Part shown: one piece after another, positions 8,918-16,713 of the stretch
How the letters are laid out: each line of letters opens with the position of its first letter
Numbering within the stretch: the first letter of the stretch is position 1
NCBI RefSeq assembly: GCF_030814215.1
Contig: NZ_JAUSUT010000001.1
Coordinates: 310,001 to 374,000, forward strand
Origin: Amycolatopsis thermophila
GTDB lineage: Bacteria; Actinomycetota; Actinomycetes; Mycobacteriales; Pseudonocardiaceae
Direction of reading: 5' to 3'
Length of the DNA: 64,000 bases
The notes under the pieces: generated by a model
The model's database searches: none
What the model saw: the letters and a program-made list of their open reading frames with translations, nothing else
Told to the model about the DNA's origin: nothing
Made by a program: the position numbers and the translations under genes

Positions 8918-8960
8918 CTGTTAACCGAAGGGTTGTTGGTTCGAGTCCAAGCGGGGAAGC
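8918..8960 (+). pseudogene. 3' fragment resembling tRNA-Asn (GTT), candidate attachment-site remnant
   Basis: From 8918 the sequence reads like the 3' part of a tRNA-Asn: anticodon loop CTGTTAA (anticodon GTT at 8920-8922), a variable region, then a T-arm with stem TTGG/CCAA (8936-8939, 8947-8950) around loop TTCGAGT, followed by GCGGGGAAGC like a decayed acceptor strand. The 5' side has no matching anticodon stem, D-arm or acceptor strand, so it is not a working tRNA. Tyrosine integrases commonly duplicate the anticodon-to-3' part of a tRNA at one end of an inserted element. A mobile-element scar is therefore inferred. Confidence 0.5.
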
Positions 8961-9172
8961 TTCCACCCCAGCGCAGCGACCTGGGGTTTGGTCATTCGCC
9001 GACCACGATGGCTCGGTCCGCCGGAAACCTCCGGCAATCCAACTCTCGAGGGCGGGCGCAAGCACGTAAGACCCCGAGTTCCGGGCCTCTCACTGGCCTG
9101 CGCGTCGAACGAGTTCAGTCCAGCCAGCAGCCTCGTCGACCGGTCGAGGCGGCGCGACCACCTCAGAAGTGG

Positions 9173-9499
9173 TCAGGGCGTGAGCATCGCCGACAGTCGG
9201 CTGAGCGGCCCGGGCTGGACGCGGTAGTAGATCCACGTTCCGCGGCGCTCCCCGGTGATCAGGCCGGCCTCGCGCAGCACCTTCGCGTGGTGGGAGATCG
9301 TCGGGCCGGTCAGGGTGAACGCGCGTGTCAGGTCGCACACGCAGATCTCCCCGCCCACATGTGAGGCGATCAGCGACAACAGCCGCAGCCGCACCGGGTC
9401 GCCCGCCGCTTTGGACCCCTTCGCCAGTTCCGCGGCCTGCGGCTCGGGCAAGGGTTCGCGCACCAGGGGCGAGCAGCACTCGTCCAGCTGTTTCGACAC
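9173..9499 (-). CDS. arsR: ArsR-family arsenic-responsive repressor
   Basis: 108 residues. A winged-helix ArsR domain covers about 20-95 (DPVRLRLLSLIASH; recognition helix TGPTISHHAKVLREAGLI; wing ERRGTWIYYR). Cysteine pairs at 8-9 (ECC) and 53/55 (CVC) are the expected arsenite ligands of this actinobacterial type. GTG 9499 gives the family-like N-terminus SKQLDECC; an in-frame ATG at 9535 would overlap the start codon of the divergent arsM remnant and is less likely. It would normally control the adjacent arsenite methyltransferase, which is now broken, so its remaining target may lie elsewhere. Confidence 0.85.
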   Translation of the reverse strand: MSKQLDECCSPLVREPLPEPQAAELAKGSKAAGDPVRLRLLSLIASHVGGEICVCDLTRAFTLTGPTISHHAKVLREAGLITGERRGTWIYYRVQPGPLSRLSAMLTP

Positions 9500-9533
9500 G
9501 ACAGATATCAACTCAAGCGCGCAGGCCAGCTCC

Positions 9534-10072
9534 ATGACGGACCAGGAGCTCCGGGAACGGGTACGCGAGCGGTACGCACTCGCCGCCACGGGTTGCTGCG
9601 GGACGGACTGACCGGCGGGCTGTACGGCGAGGCGGAGCGGTCGACGCTGCCCGCCGAGGCCGTCCAGGCGAGCCTGGGCTGCGGCAACCCGCTGGCGCTC
9701 GCCGAGCTGCGCGAGGGTGAGACGGTGCTGGACCTGGGCTCGGGCGGTGGCATCGACGTGCTGCTGTCGGCCCGGCGCCTCGGGCCGACCAGCAAGGTCT
9801 ACGGGGCTCCTCATGACCGAGGAGATGCTCGCGCTGGCACTGCCCAATGCCACCCGAGCCGGTGCGCGCAACGTCAAGGGCCACATCGAATCGATCCCGC
9901 TGCCCGCCGACCGCGTCGACTTGATCATCTCCCACTGCATGATCAAGCGGGCGAGTTCGTCGGGTGCATCGCGGACGTGGAGATCACCACGACCCACCAG
10001 GTGGCCGAGGGCATGCACTCCGCGATCGTGCGCGCCCGGAAACCTGCCGGGACGCGGTCAGACGCTGCGTAG
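9534..10072 (+). pseudogene. arsM: Decayed arsenite S-adenosylmethyltransferase
   Basis: Pieces of ArsM are spread over two reading frames. MTDQELRERVRERYALAATG opens at 9534 and stops at 9611. A second frame carries LPAEAVQASLGCGNP and the SAM motif LDLGSGGGIDVLLSARR up to about 9806. The next piece is back in the first frame (MTEEMLALALPNATRAGARN through DLIISHCMIK). The end returns to the second frame, with FVGCIAD joined directly to VEITTTHQVAEGMHSAIV and a stop at 10070-10072. Relative to the family, segments after DLIISHC and between GCIA and DVEITT are missing. Several frameshifts plus deletions exclude a simple sequencing error. The 3' end overlaps the lexA-like gene. Confidence 0.85.
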
Positions 10073-10717
10073 CACCGACACGACGGCGCCCAGGATGACG
10101 GCGCGGTCGCCGTCGATCACGTCGTAGGCCGGGTTGCGCGGCTCCAGGTACACGTGCCCGTTGCGGCGCCGGTAGACCTTCACCGTCGCCTCCTCGTCGA
10201 TCATCGCGGCCACGATCTGGCCGGAGTGGGCCTCCGACTGCTGGCGCACCACCACGATGTCGCCGTCGCAGATGGCCGCGTCGATCATCGAGTCGCCGCG
10301 GACCCGGAGCCCGAACACCGTGCCGCGGCCGGTCAGTTCGCGCGGCAACGTGAGCGTGTCGTCCAGCTGCTCGATCGCCGAAATCGGTGTGCCGGCGGCG
10401 ATGTCGCCGACCACGGGAACCGGCACCGAGTCGTCGGACGCCCGGCCGGACACCGGTTGCAGGAACGCCCGCACGTCGATCGGCCGGGACACCGTCGCGC
10501 TGCGGCGCAGGAAACCCTTCTCCTCCAACGCCGCCAGGTGCTTCGACACCGACGACGACGAGCGCAGGCCGACCACTTCGCCGATCTCCCGCGTGTTCGG
10601 CGCGTACCCGTAGCGGTTCACCCAGTCGCGGATCGCGACGAGGATCCGCTGCTGCCGCTCGGGCAGCGACGCCGCGTCCAGGTGCTCGAACAGGTCAAGA
10701 TCGTCGTAGGAGGCCAC
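10058..10717 (-). CDS. lexA: LexA-family self-cleaving repressor
   Basis: 219 residues. An N-terminal winged helix (about 15-80; TREIGEVVGLRSSSSVSKHL as recognition region) is followed by an S24 protease domain. The Ala108-Gly109 cleavage site sits in GDIAAGTP, with catalytic Ser143 (GDSM) and Lys180 (ATVK), so RecA-stimulated self-cleavage is expected. It differs from the longer LexA typical of mycobacteria in its short N-terminus and helix sequence and may be a second LexA paralogue; that is inference. GTG 10717 lies 17 bases after the tam stop, so it is probably read with the dnaG operon. No SOS box was seen directly upstream. Confidence 0.9.
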   Translation of the reverse strand: MASYDDLDLFEHLDAASLPERQQRILVAIRDWVNRYGYAPNTREIGEVVGLRSSSSVSKHLAALEEKGFLRRSATVSRPIDVRAFLQPVSGRASDDSVPVPVVGDIAAGTPISAIEQLDDTLTLPRELTGRGTVFGLRVRGDSMIDAAICDGDIVVVRQQSEAHSGQIVAAMIDEEATVKVYRRRNGHVYLEPRNPAYDVIDGDRAVILGAVVSVLRSV

Positions 10718-10734
10718 CCGCGGATGTTAGATGG

Positions 10735-11490
10735 TCACACCCGCGCCACCGCGAACACCCGCCGGAACGGGAACCACGTCGTGCCGTCGGGTCGCGGCGG
10801 GTAGGCCTCGTCCAGCATCGGCGCGAGCTGGGCCCGGAACCGCTGCCACTCGTCATCGTCCAAAGCCGACCGCACCGGCCGCAACGCCGTGCCGGTGATC
10901 CACTCCAGCACCGCGTCCTTCCCGCTCAACCGCTGGATGTACGTGGTTTCCCAGGCGTCCACGGCACATCCCGCGTCGGCGAAGAGATCCGCGTACGCCA
11001 AGGGTGAATCGACCGCGTCGACACCGCGCAACCCGCCCAGCCGCGACGACCACTCCGGCCGGGACGCCAGGGCACGAACCAGCGTGTGCGAGGGCGAATC
11101 CATGTTGCCCGGCACCTGCATCGCGAACCAGGCGCCCGGTGGCAGCGCTCGCACCCACCGGCGCAGCAGCGACCGGTGCTCGGGCACCCACTGCAGCACC
11201 GCGTTGGTCACCACGACATCGGTGTCCGGCTGGGGGCTCCACTCGTTCACGTCGCCGAGCCGCGCGTCGATCCCCGCCGCGCGCGCCGCATCGACCATCT
11301 CCGGTGAGCTGTCGATCGCCTCCAGGACGGCGTCCGGCCACCGCTTGGCCAGCGACGCGGTCAGGTTCCCCGGGCCGCAGCCCAGGTCCACCACGCGCCG
11401 GGGTTCAGTGGCGTCGATCCGCCCGATGAGGTCGTAGAACGGGCGTCCCCGCAGGTCCGCGTAGTCGAGGTACTTCGCCGGGTCCCACAC
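10735..11490 (-). CDS. tam: Trans-aconitate 2-methyltransferase
   Basis: 251 residues, the normal size. The enzyme methylates trans-aconitate with S-adenosylmethionine, removing an inhibitor of aconitase. The beginning [20 protein letters not shown] and the SAM motif [12 protein letters not shown] (about 33-44) are typical, as is [14 protein letters not shown]. The start is GTG 11490, which overlaps the first base of a perfect palindrome. It is 18 bases downstream of the hypothetical gene and 17 bases upstream of the lexA-like gene. Confidence 0.9.
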   Translation of the reverse strand: MWDPAKYLDYADLRGRPFYDLIGRIDATEPRRVVDLGCGPGNLTASLAKRWPDAVLEAIDSSPEMVDAARAAGIDARLGDVNEWSPQPDTDVVVTNAVLQWVPEHRSLLRRWVRALPPGAWFAMQVPGNMDSPSHTLVRALASRPEWSSRLGGLRGVDAVDSPLAYADLFADAGCAVDAWETTYIQRLSGKDAVLEWITGTALRPVRSALDDDEWQRFRAQLAPMLDEAYPPRPDGTTWFPFRRVFAVARV

Positions 11491-11505
11491 AGTACGAGCG
11501 TACTG
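11490..11505. promoter_or_regulatory. Perfect palindrome CAGTACG-AG-CGTACTG before tam
   Basis: Seven-base perfect arms with a two-base spacer sit directly on the 5' side of the tam start codon. A GATAAC hexamer that could be a -10 box on the minus strand lies just upstream of it (11506-11511). The placement would block transcription or ribosome loading if bound. The binding protein is unknown. Confidence 0.35.
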
Positions 11506-11508
11506 TTA

Positions 11509-12045
11509 TCAGTCGGGTCGCGCCAGCCGTTCCGCGGCCTCGCGCGCGATGGCCGCCACGACCTCGGCGTCCACGCCCGGATCCGGCCGCGCCTGCAGCA
11601 CCACGCCGTCCTGCCCCGGCAGCTTCCGCTGCACGAACCACACACCGCCGCCGGTCAGTTCGGTCCGGTGCCGCCCGCGGATGGAGCCGTCCACGTGCCG
11701 GCGGACCAGCCACGGCACCTTCCCGGGCTCGGTCAGCTCGAACCGCACCGGCTCCCGCTCCCGCAGCAGCACGGCTGCCCCCGCCGTGCCGGTTTCCTCC
11801 GCCTCGGTCACGGTCAGGACGCCGTCGCCCCACGCCGCCTTGCTGACCAGGTGCCAGCCGATCCGCCGCGCCGCGCCGCCGGCCGGCACCCACAACCCCA
11901 GCTCGGTGACCACCACGTGCCCGCCACCCGCGACGGGTGCGGCGGCAAGGGCGTTCTCCGGCGCCTCGAACCGGCCGGGGAAACCCTCCGGCAGGGGGTC
12001 CCCGAGCAGCCGACGCAGCCACCGCACAGCGCTACCCCAGTCCAC
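11509..12045 (-). CDS. Conserved hypothetical protein downstream of dnaG
   Basis: 178 residues, no motif I can name. The middle (VVVTELGLWVPAGGAARRIG, then WHLVSKAAW) alternates hydrophobic and polar residues like a beta-rich fold, and the C-terminus is helical. There is no signal peptide or membrane segment. ATG 12045 lies 14 bases inside the end of dnaG, so expression is coupled to primase. A gene of similar size follows dnaG in other actinomycetes; its role is not known to me. Confidence 0.8.
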   Translation of the reverse strand: MDWGSAVRWLRRLLGDPLPEGFPGRFEAPENALAAAPVAGGGHVVVTELGLWVPAGGAARRIGWHLVSKAAWGDGVLTVTEAEETGTAGAAVLLREREPVRFELTEPGKVPWLVRRHVDGSIRGRHRTELTGGGVWFVQRKLPGQDGVVLQARPDPGVDAEVVAAIAREAAERLARPD

Positions 12046-13918
12046 CGATGGCCTGGGCCTTGAGCGCCTTGCGGTACTCCTCCAGCGCCACCAGGTCGCC
12101 GAACAGCGCGCGGTAGTCGTCGGCCGCCTCGATCGGCGACAGCCGCTGCAGCCGCGACTTGATCTCGGCGATCTGGCGCCCGACCAGGTTCTCCTGCACG
12201 GCGGCGATCATGCTGCCGATGTAGTGCCCGTCGGCCTCGCCCTTGGCGCGCAACGGTTCCACGGCCAGTTCCGACAGCAGCGACCGCACCGGCCCCTCCG
12301 GGGTGTGCGGGCTCGCCGCGTCGATCAGCGCGGGCCCGGCCAGCCCGCTGCCGGTCCCGCCGGCCTTGAGCACCGCGCGGTGCACCGCCACGTACGCGGG
12401 GTGGGTGAAGGCCTCCTCCGGCAGCGCGTCGTACTCCGGGCCCGCGTAGGCCGGCTCCTGCAGCGCCGCCTTGAGCACCTCGCGCTGCGCCATCAGCCGC
12501 GGGTCCTTCGGGTCGGGCCGCGGCACGTCCGCCACCGCCGTGCCGTTCGCCCGGGGCACGCGGCGGCCGTTGCCGGCCCGCACCGCGCCGCCGGTGCTCT
12601 CCCGCACCCGCCGCACGACCATCGCCTCGTCCTGCCAGCCGACCCACCACGACAGCTTGGTCGCGTAGCCGTCCCGCTTCGCGCGGTCCTTGATCTGCGC
12701 CACCAGCGGCACCGTGCGCTGCAGTGCGGCGACCTGGCCGTCGACCGAATCCAGGTCGTACTCCTTGAGGATGCTGCGGATCGCGAACTCGAACAGCGGG
12801 GTGCGGCGGGCGACCAGGTCGCGCACCGACGCCTCACCCTTGGCCAGCCGCAGGTCGCACGGGTCCATCCCGTCGGGCGCGACCGCGATGTAGGTCTGCC
12901 CGGCGAAGGTCTGTTCGCCCTCGAACGCCTTCAGCGCCGCCTTCTGGCCCGCCTCGTCACCGTCGAAGGTGAAGATGATCTCGCCGCGGAAGGCGTCGTC
13001 GTCCATCAGCAGCCGGCGCAGCACCTTCATGTGGTCCTCGCCGAACGCGGTGCCGCACGACGCCACCGCCGTCGGCACGCCGGACGCGTGCATCGCCATC
13101 ACGTCGGTGTAGCCCTCGACCACGACCACCTGGTGGCGCTTGGCGATCTCGCGCTTGGCCAGGTCGAGCCCGAACAGCACCTGCGACTTCTTGTAGATCG
13201 GACTCTCGCTGGTGTTGAGGTACTTCGCCTGGATCGGGTCGTCGTCGAACAGCCGCCGCGCACCGAACCCGACGACGTCGCCGCCGAGGTCTCGGATCGG
13301 CCACACCAGGCGCCGGTGGAAGCGGTCGATGGGGCCCTGGCGGCCCTCCTTGACCAGCTGGGCCTTGAGCAGCTCGGTCAGCTCGAACCCGCGGTTGAGC
13401 AGGTGCTTGGTCAGCTTGTCCCAGCCCGCGGGCGCGTAGCCGCAGCTGAACGTGCGGGCCGCGACCTCGTCGAACCCGCGCTCGGCGAGGAACTCGCGGG
13501 CCTTCTGCGCCTCGGGCGTGCGCAGCTGCTCGGCGTAGAACTCCGCGGCGACCTTGTGGGCCTCGACCATCCGGGTGCGCGTGCCGCGGTCGCGCTGGAC
13601 GCTGCCGCCGCCGCCCTCGTAGGTGAGCCGGAACCCGACGCGGTCGGCCAGCCGCTCGACCGACTCGACGAAGCCGAGGTGGTCGATCTTCATCAGGAAC
13701 TTGATGACGTCGCCACCCTCGCCGCAGCCGAAGCAGTGGAAGGTGCCGTGGGTGGGGCGGACGTTGAACGACGGGGTCTTCTCGTCGTGGAACGGGCACA
13801 GCCCCTTGAGCGCTCCCCCGCCGGCGTTGCGCAGGGCCACGTAGTCGCCCACGACCTCGTCGATCCGGTTGCGCTGCCGCACCTCCGCGATGTCACTTTC
13901 CCGGATCCGGCCTGCCAC
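12032..13918 (-). CDS. dnaG: DNA primase
   Basis: 628 residues, normal length. It makes RNA primers at the replication fork. The N-terminal zinc ribbon has Cys41-His44 and Cys62-Cys65. The TOPRIM core shows VVVVEGYTDVMAMHASG and the metal-binding FTFDGDEAG. The C-terminal region (from about 430) would bind the DnaB helicase and carries an alanine/arginine-rich linker. GTG 13918 (encoding AGRIRESDIAEVRQR) is the family start; the same frame stays open far upstream but only across the divergent sigma gene. It heads dnaG-hypothetical-tam-lexA. Confidence 0.97.
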   Translation of the reverse strand: MAGRIRESDIAEVRQRNRIDEVVGDYVALRNAGGGALKGLCPFHDEKTPSFNVRPTHGTFHCFGCGEGGDVIKFLMKIDHLGFVESVERLADRVGFRLTYEGGGGSVQRDRGTRTRMVEAHKVAAEFYAEQLRTPEAQKAREFLAERGFDEVAARTFSCGYAPAGWDKLTKHLLNRGFELTELLKAQLVKEGRQGPIDRFHRRLVWPIRDLGGDVVGFGARRLFDDDPIQAKYLNTSESPIYKKSQVLFGLDLAKREIAKRHQVVVVEGYTDVMAMHASGVPTAVASCGTAFGEDHMKVLRRLLMDDDAFRGEIIFTFDGDEAGQKAALKAFEGEQTFAGQTYIAVAPDGMDPCDLRLAKGEASVRDLVARRTPLFEFAIRSILKEYDLDSVDGQVAALQRTVPLVAQIKDRAKRDGYATKLSWWVGWQDEAMVVRRVRESTGGAVRAGNGRRVPRANGTAVADVPRPDPKDPRLMAQREVLKAALQEPAYAGPEYDALPEEAFTHPAYVAVHRAVLKAGGTGSGLAGPALIDAASPHTPEGPVRSLLSELAVEPLRAKGEADGHYIGSMIAAVQENLVGRQIAEIKSRLQRLSPIEAADDYRALFGDLVALEEYRKALKAQAIGGLG

Positions 13919-13969
13919 GGCGACCAGTCTAGTGACCGGAGGTCTTGTGCCGTGCGGCACACTCGATCC

Positions 13970-14914
13970 GTGAGCACGCTCGACGGGGTGGCCGAGGAGT
14001 TCGCCGGCCTGCGCCCGCACCTGGCCGCCGTGGCCTACCGGCTGACCGGTTCGGTGAGCGACGCCGAGGACGCGGTGCAGGAGTCGTGGCTGCGGCTGTC
14101 CGCGCTCGGTGACTCCGGCCGCGCGGAGATCAAGGACCTGCGGGCCTGGCTGACCACGGTGGTCGGCCGGATCTGCCTGGACCGGCTCCGCTCGGCGGCG
14201 GCGCGGCGCGAGAAGTACGTCGGCGAGTGGCTGCCGGAACCGATCGTCACCCCACTGGGCGCACCCCCGTCGGACGATCCGCTCGAGGCCGCCGTGCGCG
14301 ACGAGGGCGTCCGCATGGCCGCGATGATCGTGCTCGACCGCCTGACCCCCGAGCAGCGCGTGGCGTTCGTGCTGCACGACGCGTTCAGCGTGCCGTTCGA
14401 CGAGATCGCCGGCATCCTCGGCATCAGCCCGGCGTCGGCGCGGCAGCACGCGTCGCGAGGGCGGCGCGCGCTCGACGACGCGCAGCCGCCACCGCGCGCG
14501 AGCATGGCCGAGCAGCAGGAGGTGCTCAACCGGTTCGTCGCGGCACTGGTGTCCGGCGACGTGCGGGCGCTGGCCGAGGTGCTGCACCCCGACGTCGTGC
14601 TCATCGGCGACAGCGATGGCAAGGCCAAGACCACCGTGCGGGTCATGGCCGGCGCCGACAAGATCCTGCGGTTCTTCCAGGGCCTGCTGCGGATGTACCG
14701 GCCGGGTGCGTTCGCGACCGGCCGCCCGGTGCTGGTCAACGGCGATCTCGGGGTCTACCTGCCGCCGTCGCCGGGTGGTGACGGCTACAAGGACCTGGAC
14801 GCCCACCTGCAGACCGTCACCATCCGGGACGGGCTGGTCACGGCCGTCTACGACCAGGCCAACCCGGACAAGCTCACCCGGCTTGCGGAATCCGGCACGC
14901 GTCCCCGGACGTGA
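13970..14914 (+). CDS. sigJ: ECF sigma factor with C-terminal SnoaL-like domain (SigJ / ECF41 type)
   Basis: 314 residues. Sigma region 2 (about 15-80; YRLTGSVSDAEDAVQESWLR) and region 4 (about 125-175; FDEIAGILGISPASARQHAS) are followed by a SnoaL-like domain (about 190-305) that replaces a separate anti-sigma factor. This is the ECF41 layout, in which the extension both inhibits and assists the sigma factor. The gene is convergent with, and overlaps by 41 bases, a carboxymuconolactone-decarboxylase-like gene, the usual linked target of ECF41. A matching promoter lies before that target at 15481-15507. GTG 13970 lies 51 bases from the divergent dnaG start. Confidence 0.92.
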   Translation: MSTLDGVAEEFAGLRPHLAAVAYRLTGSVSDAEDAVQESWLRLSALGDSGRAEIKDLRAWLTTVVGRICLDRLRSAAARREKYVGEWLPEPIVTPLGAPPSDDPLEAAVRDEGVRMAAMIVLDRLTPEQRVAFVLHDAFSVPFDEIAGILGISPASARQHASRGRRALDDAQPPPRASMAEQQEVLNRFVAALVSGDVRALAEVLHPDVVLIGDSDGKAKTTVRVMAGADKILRFFQGLLRMYRPGAFATGRPVLVNGDLGVYLPPSPGGDGYKDLDAHLQTVTIRDGLVTAVYDQANPDKLTRLAESGTRPRT

Positions 14915-15443
14915 AGCCCTGGTCGGTGATGCCGAGCGCGCTGTAGCTGCGGGCGCGCTGGTTCTCCAGCCCGATCAGGTAGGTCAGCTCCCACAGCCCC
15001 GCGCGGCCGAACTCGCGCTCGAGCTCGGCGACCTGCTCGTCGGTGACGGAGACCGGGGTGTCCGACATGGCGTCGGCGTAGGCCAGGGCGAGCCGCTCCT
15101 GGTGGGTGTAGAGGGGCGAGGTGGCGTAGTCGTCGATGTTCTTCAGGCGGTCGATGTCCAGCCCGTGGTGCTTCTGCAGCATCGTGCCGAAGTCGATGCA
15201 CCACGAGCAGCCCAGCCGCACGGCCGTCCGGTACTGGGCCAGCTCGCGCACGTTCACCGGCAGGTGCTTGACCGCCTTCTCGACGAGCATTTCGTGGATC
15301 CCGCCGGCGCGCATCAGGGCCGGCTGGTGCGCGGCGACGGCGAACGGCTCGGGCACGGCGCCGAACCGCCGGGCCGCGTAGCGGAAGACGAGCTTGGTGA
15401 GCAGGCCGGCGTCCTTCGGGGAGACCGCGGGGATGCGTGGCAT
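14874..15443 (-). CDS. Carboxymuconolactone decarboxylase / AhpD-like protein
   Basis: 189 residues. An all-helical AhpD-like domain carries the redox pair Cys79-x-x-Cys82 in LGCSWCIDFG, followed by YATSPLYTHQERLALAYADA. Members act as alkylhydroperoxide reductases or decarboxylases; the CxxC favours a redox role, but the substrate is unknown. ATG 15443 has a GAGGAGGG site. It is probably transcribed from the ECF41-type promoter 38 bases upstream. Its last 41 bases are antisense to the sigma gene's end, so the two messages could interfere. Confidence 0.88.
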   Translation of the reverse strand: MPRIPAVSPKDAGLLTKLVFRYAARRFGAVPEPFAVAAHQPALMRAGGIHEMLVEKAVKHLPVNVRELAQYRTAVRLGCSWCIDFGTMLQKHHGLDIDRLKNIDDYATSPLYTHQERLALAYADAMSDTPVSVTDEQVAELEREFGRAGLWELTYLIGLENQRARSYSALGITDQGFTSGDACRIPQAG

Positions 15444-15480
15444 CGGAATTCCCTCCTCGTTGTGGTGGCTCTACCAGGGG

Positions 15481-15507
15481 GACGAGACGGCGTGCCGGAG
15501 TGTGACA
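15481..15507 (-). promoter_or_regulatory. ECF41-type promoter
   Basis: On the minus strand the sequence reads TGTCACA (15507-15501), 16 bases, CGTC (15484-15481). This equals the -35 and -10 pattern I recall for ECF41 sigma factors, and it lies 38 bases before the CMD-like gene, the expected target of the neighbouring sigma factor. Confidence 0.65.
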
Positions 15508-15618
15508 GCGACGCCATGGCGCGAGGTCGCCGGCACGGCCGGTCCGGCCGGCGGGCACCACTTCCCCGGTGCCTCGAGCGGCTCGCGCGTGAGGTGCCGG
15601 ATTCCTAGAATCGCCGGA

Positions 15619-16713
15619 ATGCCACAACCGACCGCGGGCGTTGCCCGGCGACCTACGCTCGCCCAGGTGTACCGGCGCTTCGCCGAGGTCGAGGCGGCCG
15701 GGACATCGCCGCTGTACGGGCGCGTCGCCATCGCGCTGAGTGAATCCGGCAAGGCGCTGCGGGCGATCGAGACGGCCCCGGCGCGCAAGCGGCACCCCTC
15801 GCTGATCCTCGCCGCGCTGCACGACCTCGCCCTCGCCGGACGCGCCCCGGCGCTCGCCGCGGCCTACGCCGCCGGGGATGGCGAAGCGGCCGCGGACGCG
15901 GCGATCGCCACCCTGCTGGGGATGACCGAAGCGGTCGTGGCCACCGCCGTGCGCCGGCCGGTGCGGGCCGGCGAGACCGGGCGCTGCGCCGTGCTGTACC
16001 CGGTCATCGCCGAAGCGGCTCGCCGGCTGGGCGCGGACGCGGTCGGGCTGATCGACGTGGGCTGCGGGGCCGCATTCAACCTCAGCGTGGACCGCGTCGG
16101 CATCACCTACAGCGACGGGTCATCGCTGGGCGACCCGTCCTCGCCCGTGCGGATCCCGGCGTCGATCGTGGGCGGCCGGGCCGTTCCGGCGCGGGCGATG
16201 CCCGAGGTCGTCGCCCGGATCGGCGTCGACGTCGACCCGGCCGACGTGACCGATCCGGACGAGGCCCGGTGGCTGCGTGCCTGCCTGCCGCCGGACCAGC
16301 CGGAGCGGATCGCGACGCTCGACGCGGAGATCGCGCTGGCGTCGTCGGCGCCTCCGGCATTGCTGCGCGGCGCGGCCGTCGAAGTGCTGCCCGACGCGTT
16401 CGCGCGGGTGCCCGCGGACGCCCTGCCGGTCGTCACCACGACCTGGGCGTTGTCGCGGTTGTCGCTCGAGAACCGCCTGCGCTTCCTGCACCGCCTCGAC
16501 CAGGCGGCCGCGGGCAGGCCGGTGGCCTGGGTGTCCGCGGAAGGCGTCGGAGTCGCCCCGGCGATCCCGACGCTGGGCGATCGCCGCGCCTCCGGCCACA
16601 GCATCCTCGGCCTGGCCGTGTTCGACGGGCCGGCCCTGCGCGCCGAGGCCGTCGGACGATGCTGGTCGCAGGGCCGCGTGCTGGCCTGGCTGGCCGGCTC
16701 CCGGCTACCGTGA
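15619..16713 (+). CDS. DUF2332 family protein
   Basis: 364 residues, cytoplasmic, no signal peptide. Features of the DUF2332 family include an early YRRFAEVEAAGTSPLYGRVA segment, a glycine-rich IDVGCGAAFNLSVDR that resembles a nucleotide- or SAM-binding loop, and TTWALSRLSLENRLRFLHRL near the end. The reaction is unknown; a methyltransferase-like role is suggested only by the glycine loop. ATG 15619 is used. The 3' end overlaps the convergent membrane protein gene by nine bases. Confidence 0.85.
   Translation: MPQPTAGVARRPTLAQVYRRFAEVEAAGTSPLYGRVAIALSESGKALRAIETAPARKRHPSLILAALHDLALAGRAPALAAAYAAGDGEAAADAAIATLLGMTEAVVATAVRRPVRAGETGRCAVLYPVIAEAARRLGADAVGLIDVGCGAAFNLSVDRVGITYSDGSSLGDPSSPVRIPASIVGGRAVPARAMPEVVARIGVDVDPADVTDPDEARWLRACLPPDQPERIATLDAEIALASSAPPALLRGAAVEVLPDAFARVPADALPVVTTTWALSRLSLENRLRFLHRLDQAAAGRPVAWVSAEGVGVAPAIPTLGDRRASGHSILGLAVFDGPALRAEAVGRCWSQGRVLAWLAGSRLP

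Larger units (their letters stand above)
8194..9172. other. Gene-poor kilobase between hsdM and arsR
   Basis: No reading frame here resembles a protein; long frames exist only because GC is high. The part next to hsdM must hold the hsd promoter, but I could not identify convincing -35/-10 boxes. The stretch contains the 192-bp nested inverted repeat and the tRNA-Asn-like fragment listed separately. Nothing else was recognised. Confidence 0.6.

Noticed and set aside
8848-9069. 73-codon frame containing VNRRVVGSSPSGEA
   Set aside because: This peptide is the translation of the tRNA T-arm (GGTTCGAGTCC), not a protein.
11549-14914. 1121-codon plus-strand frame
   Set aside because: It is the complement of dnaG and neighbours joined to the real sigma gene; only the part from GTG 13970 is coding.
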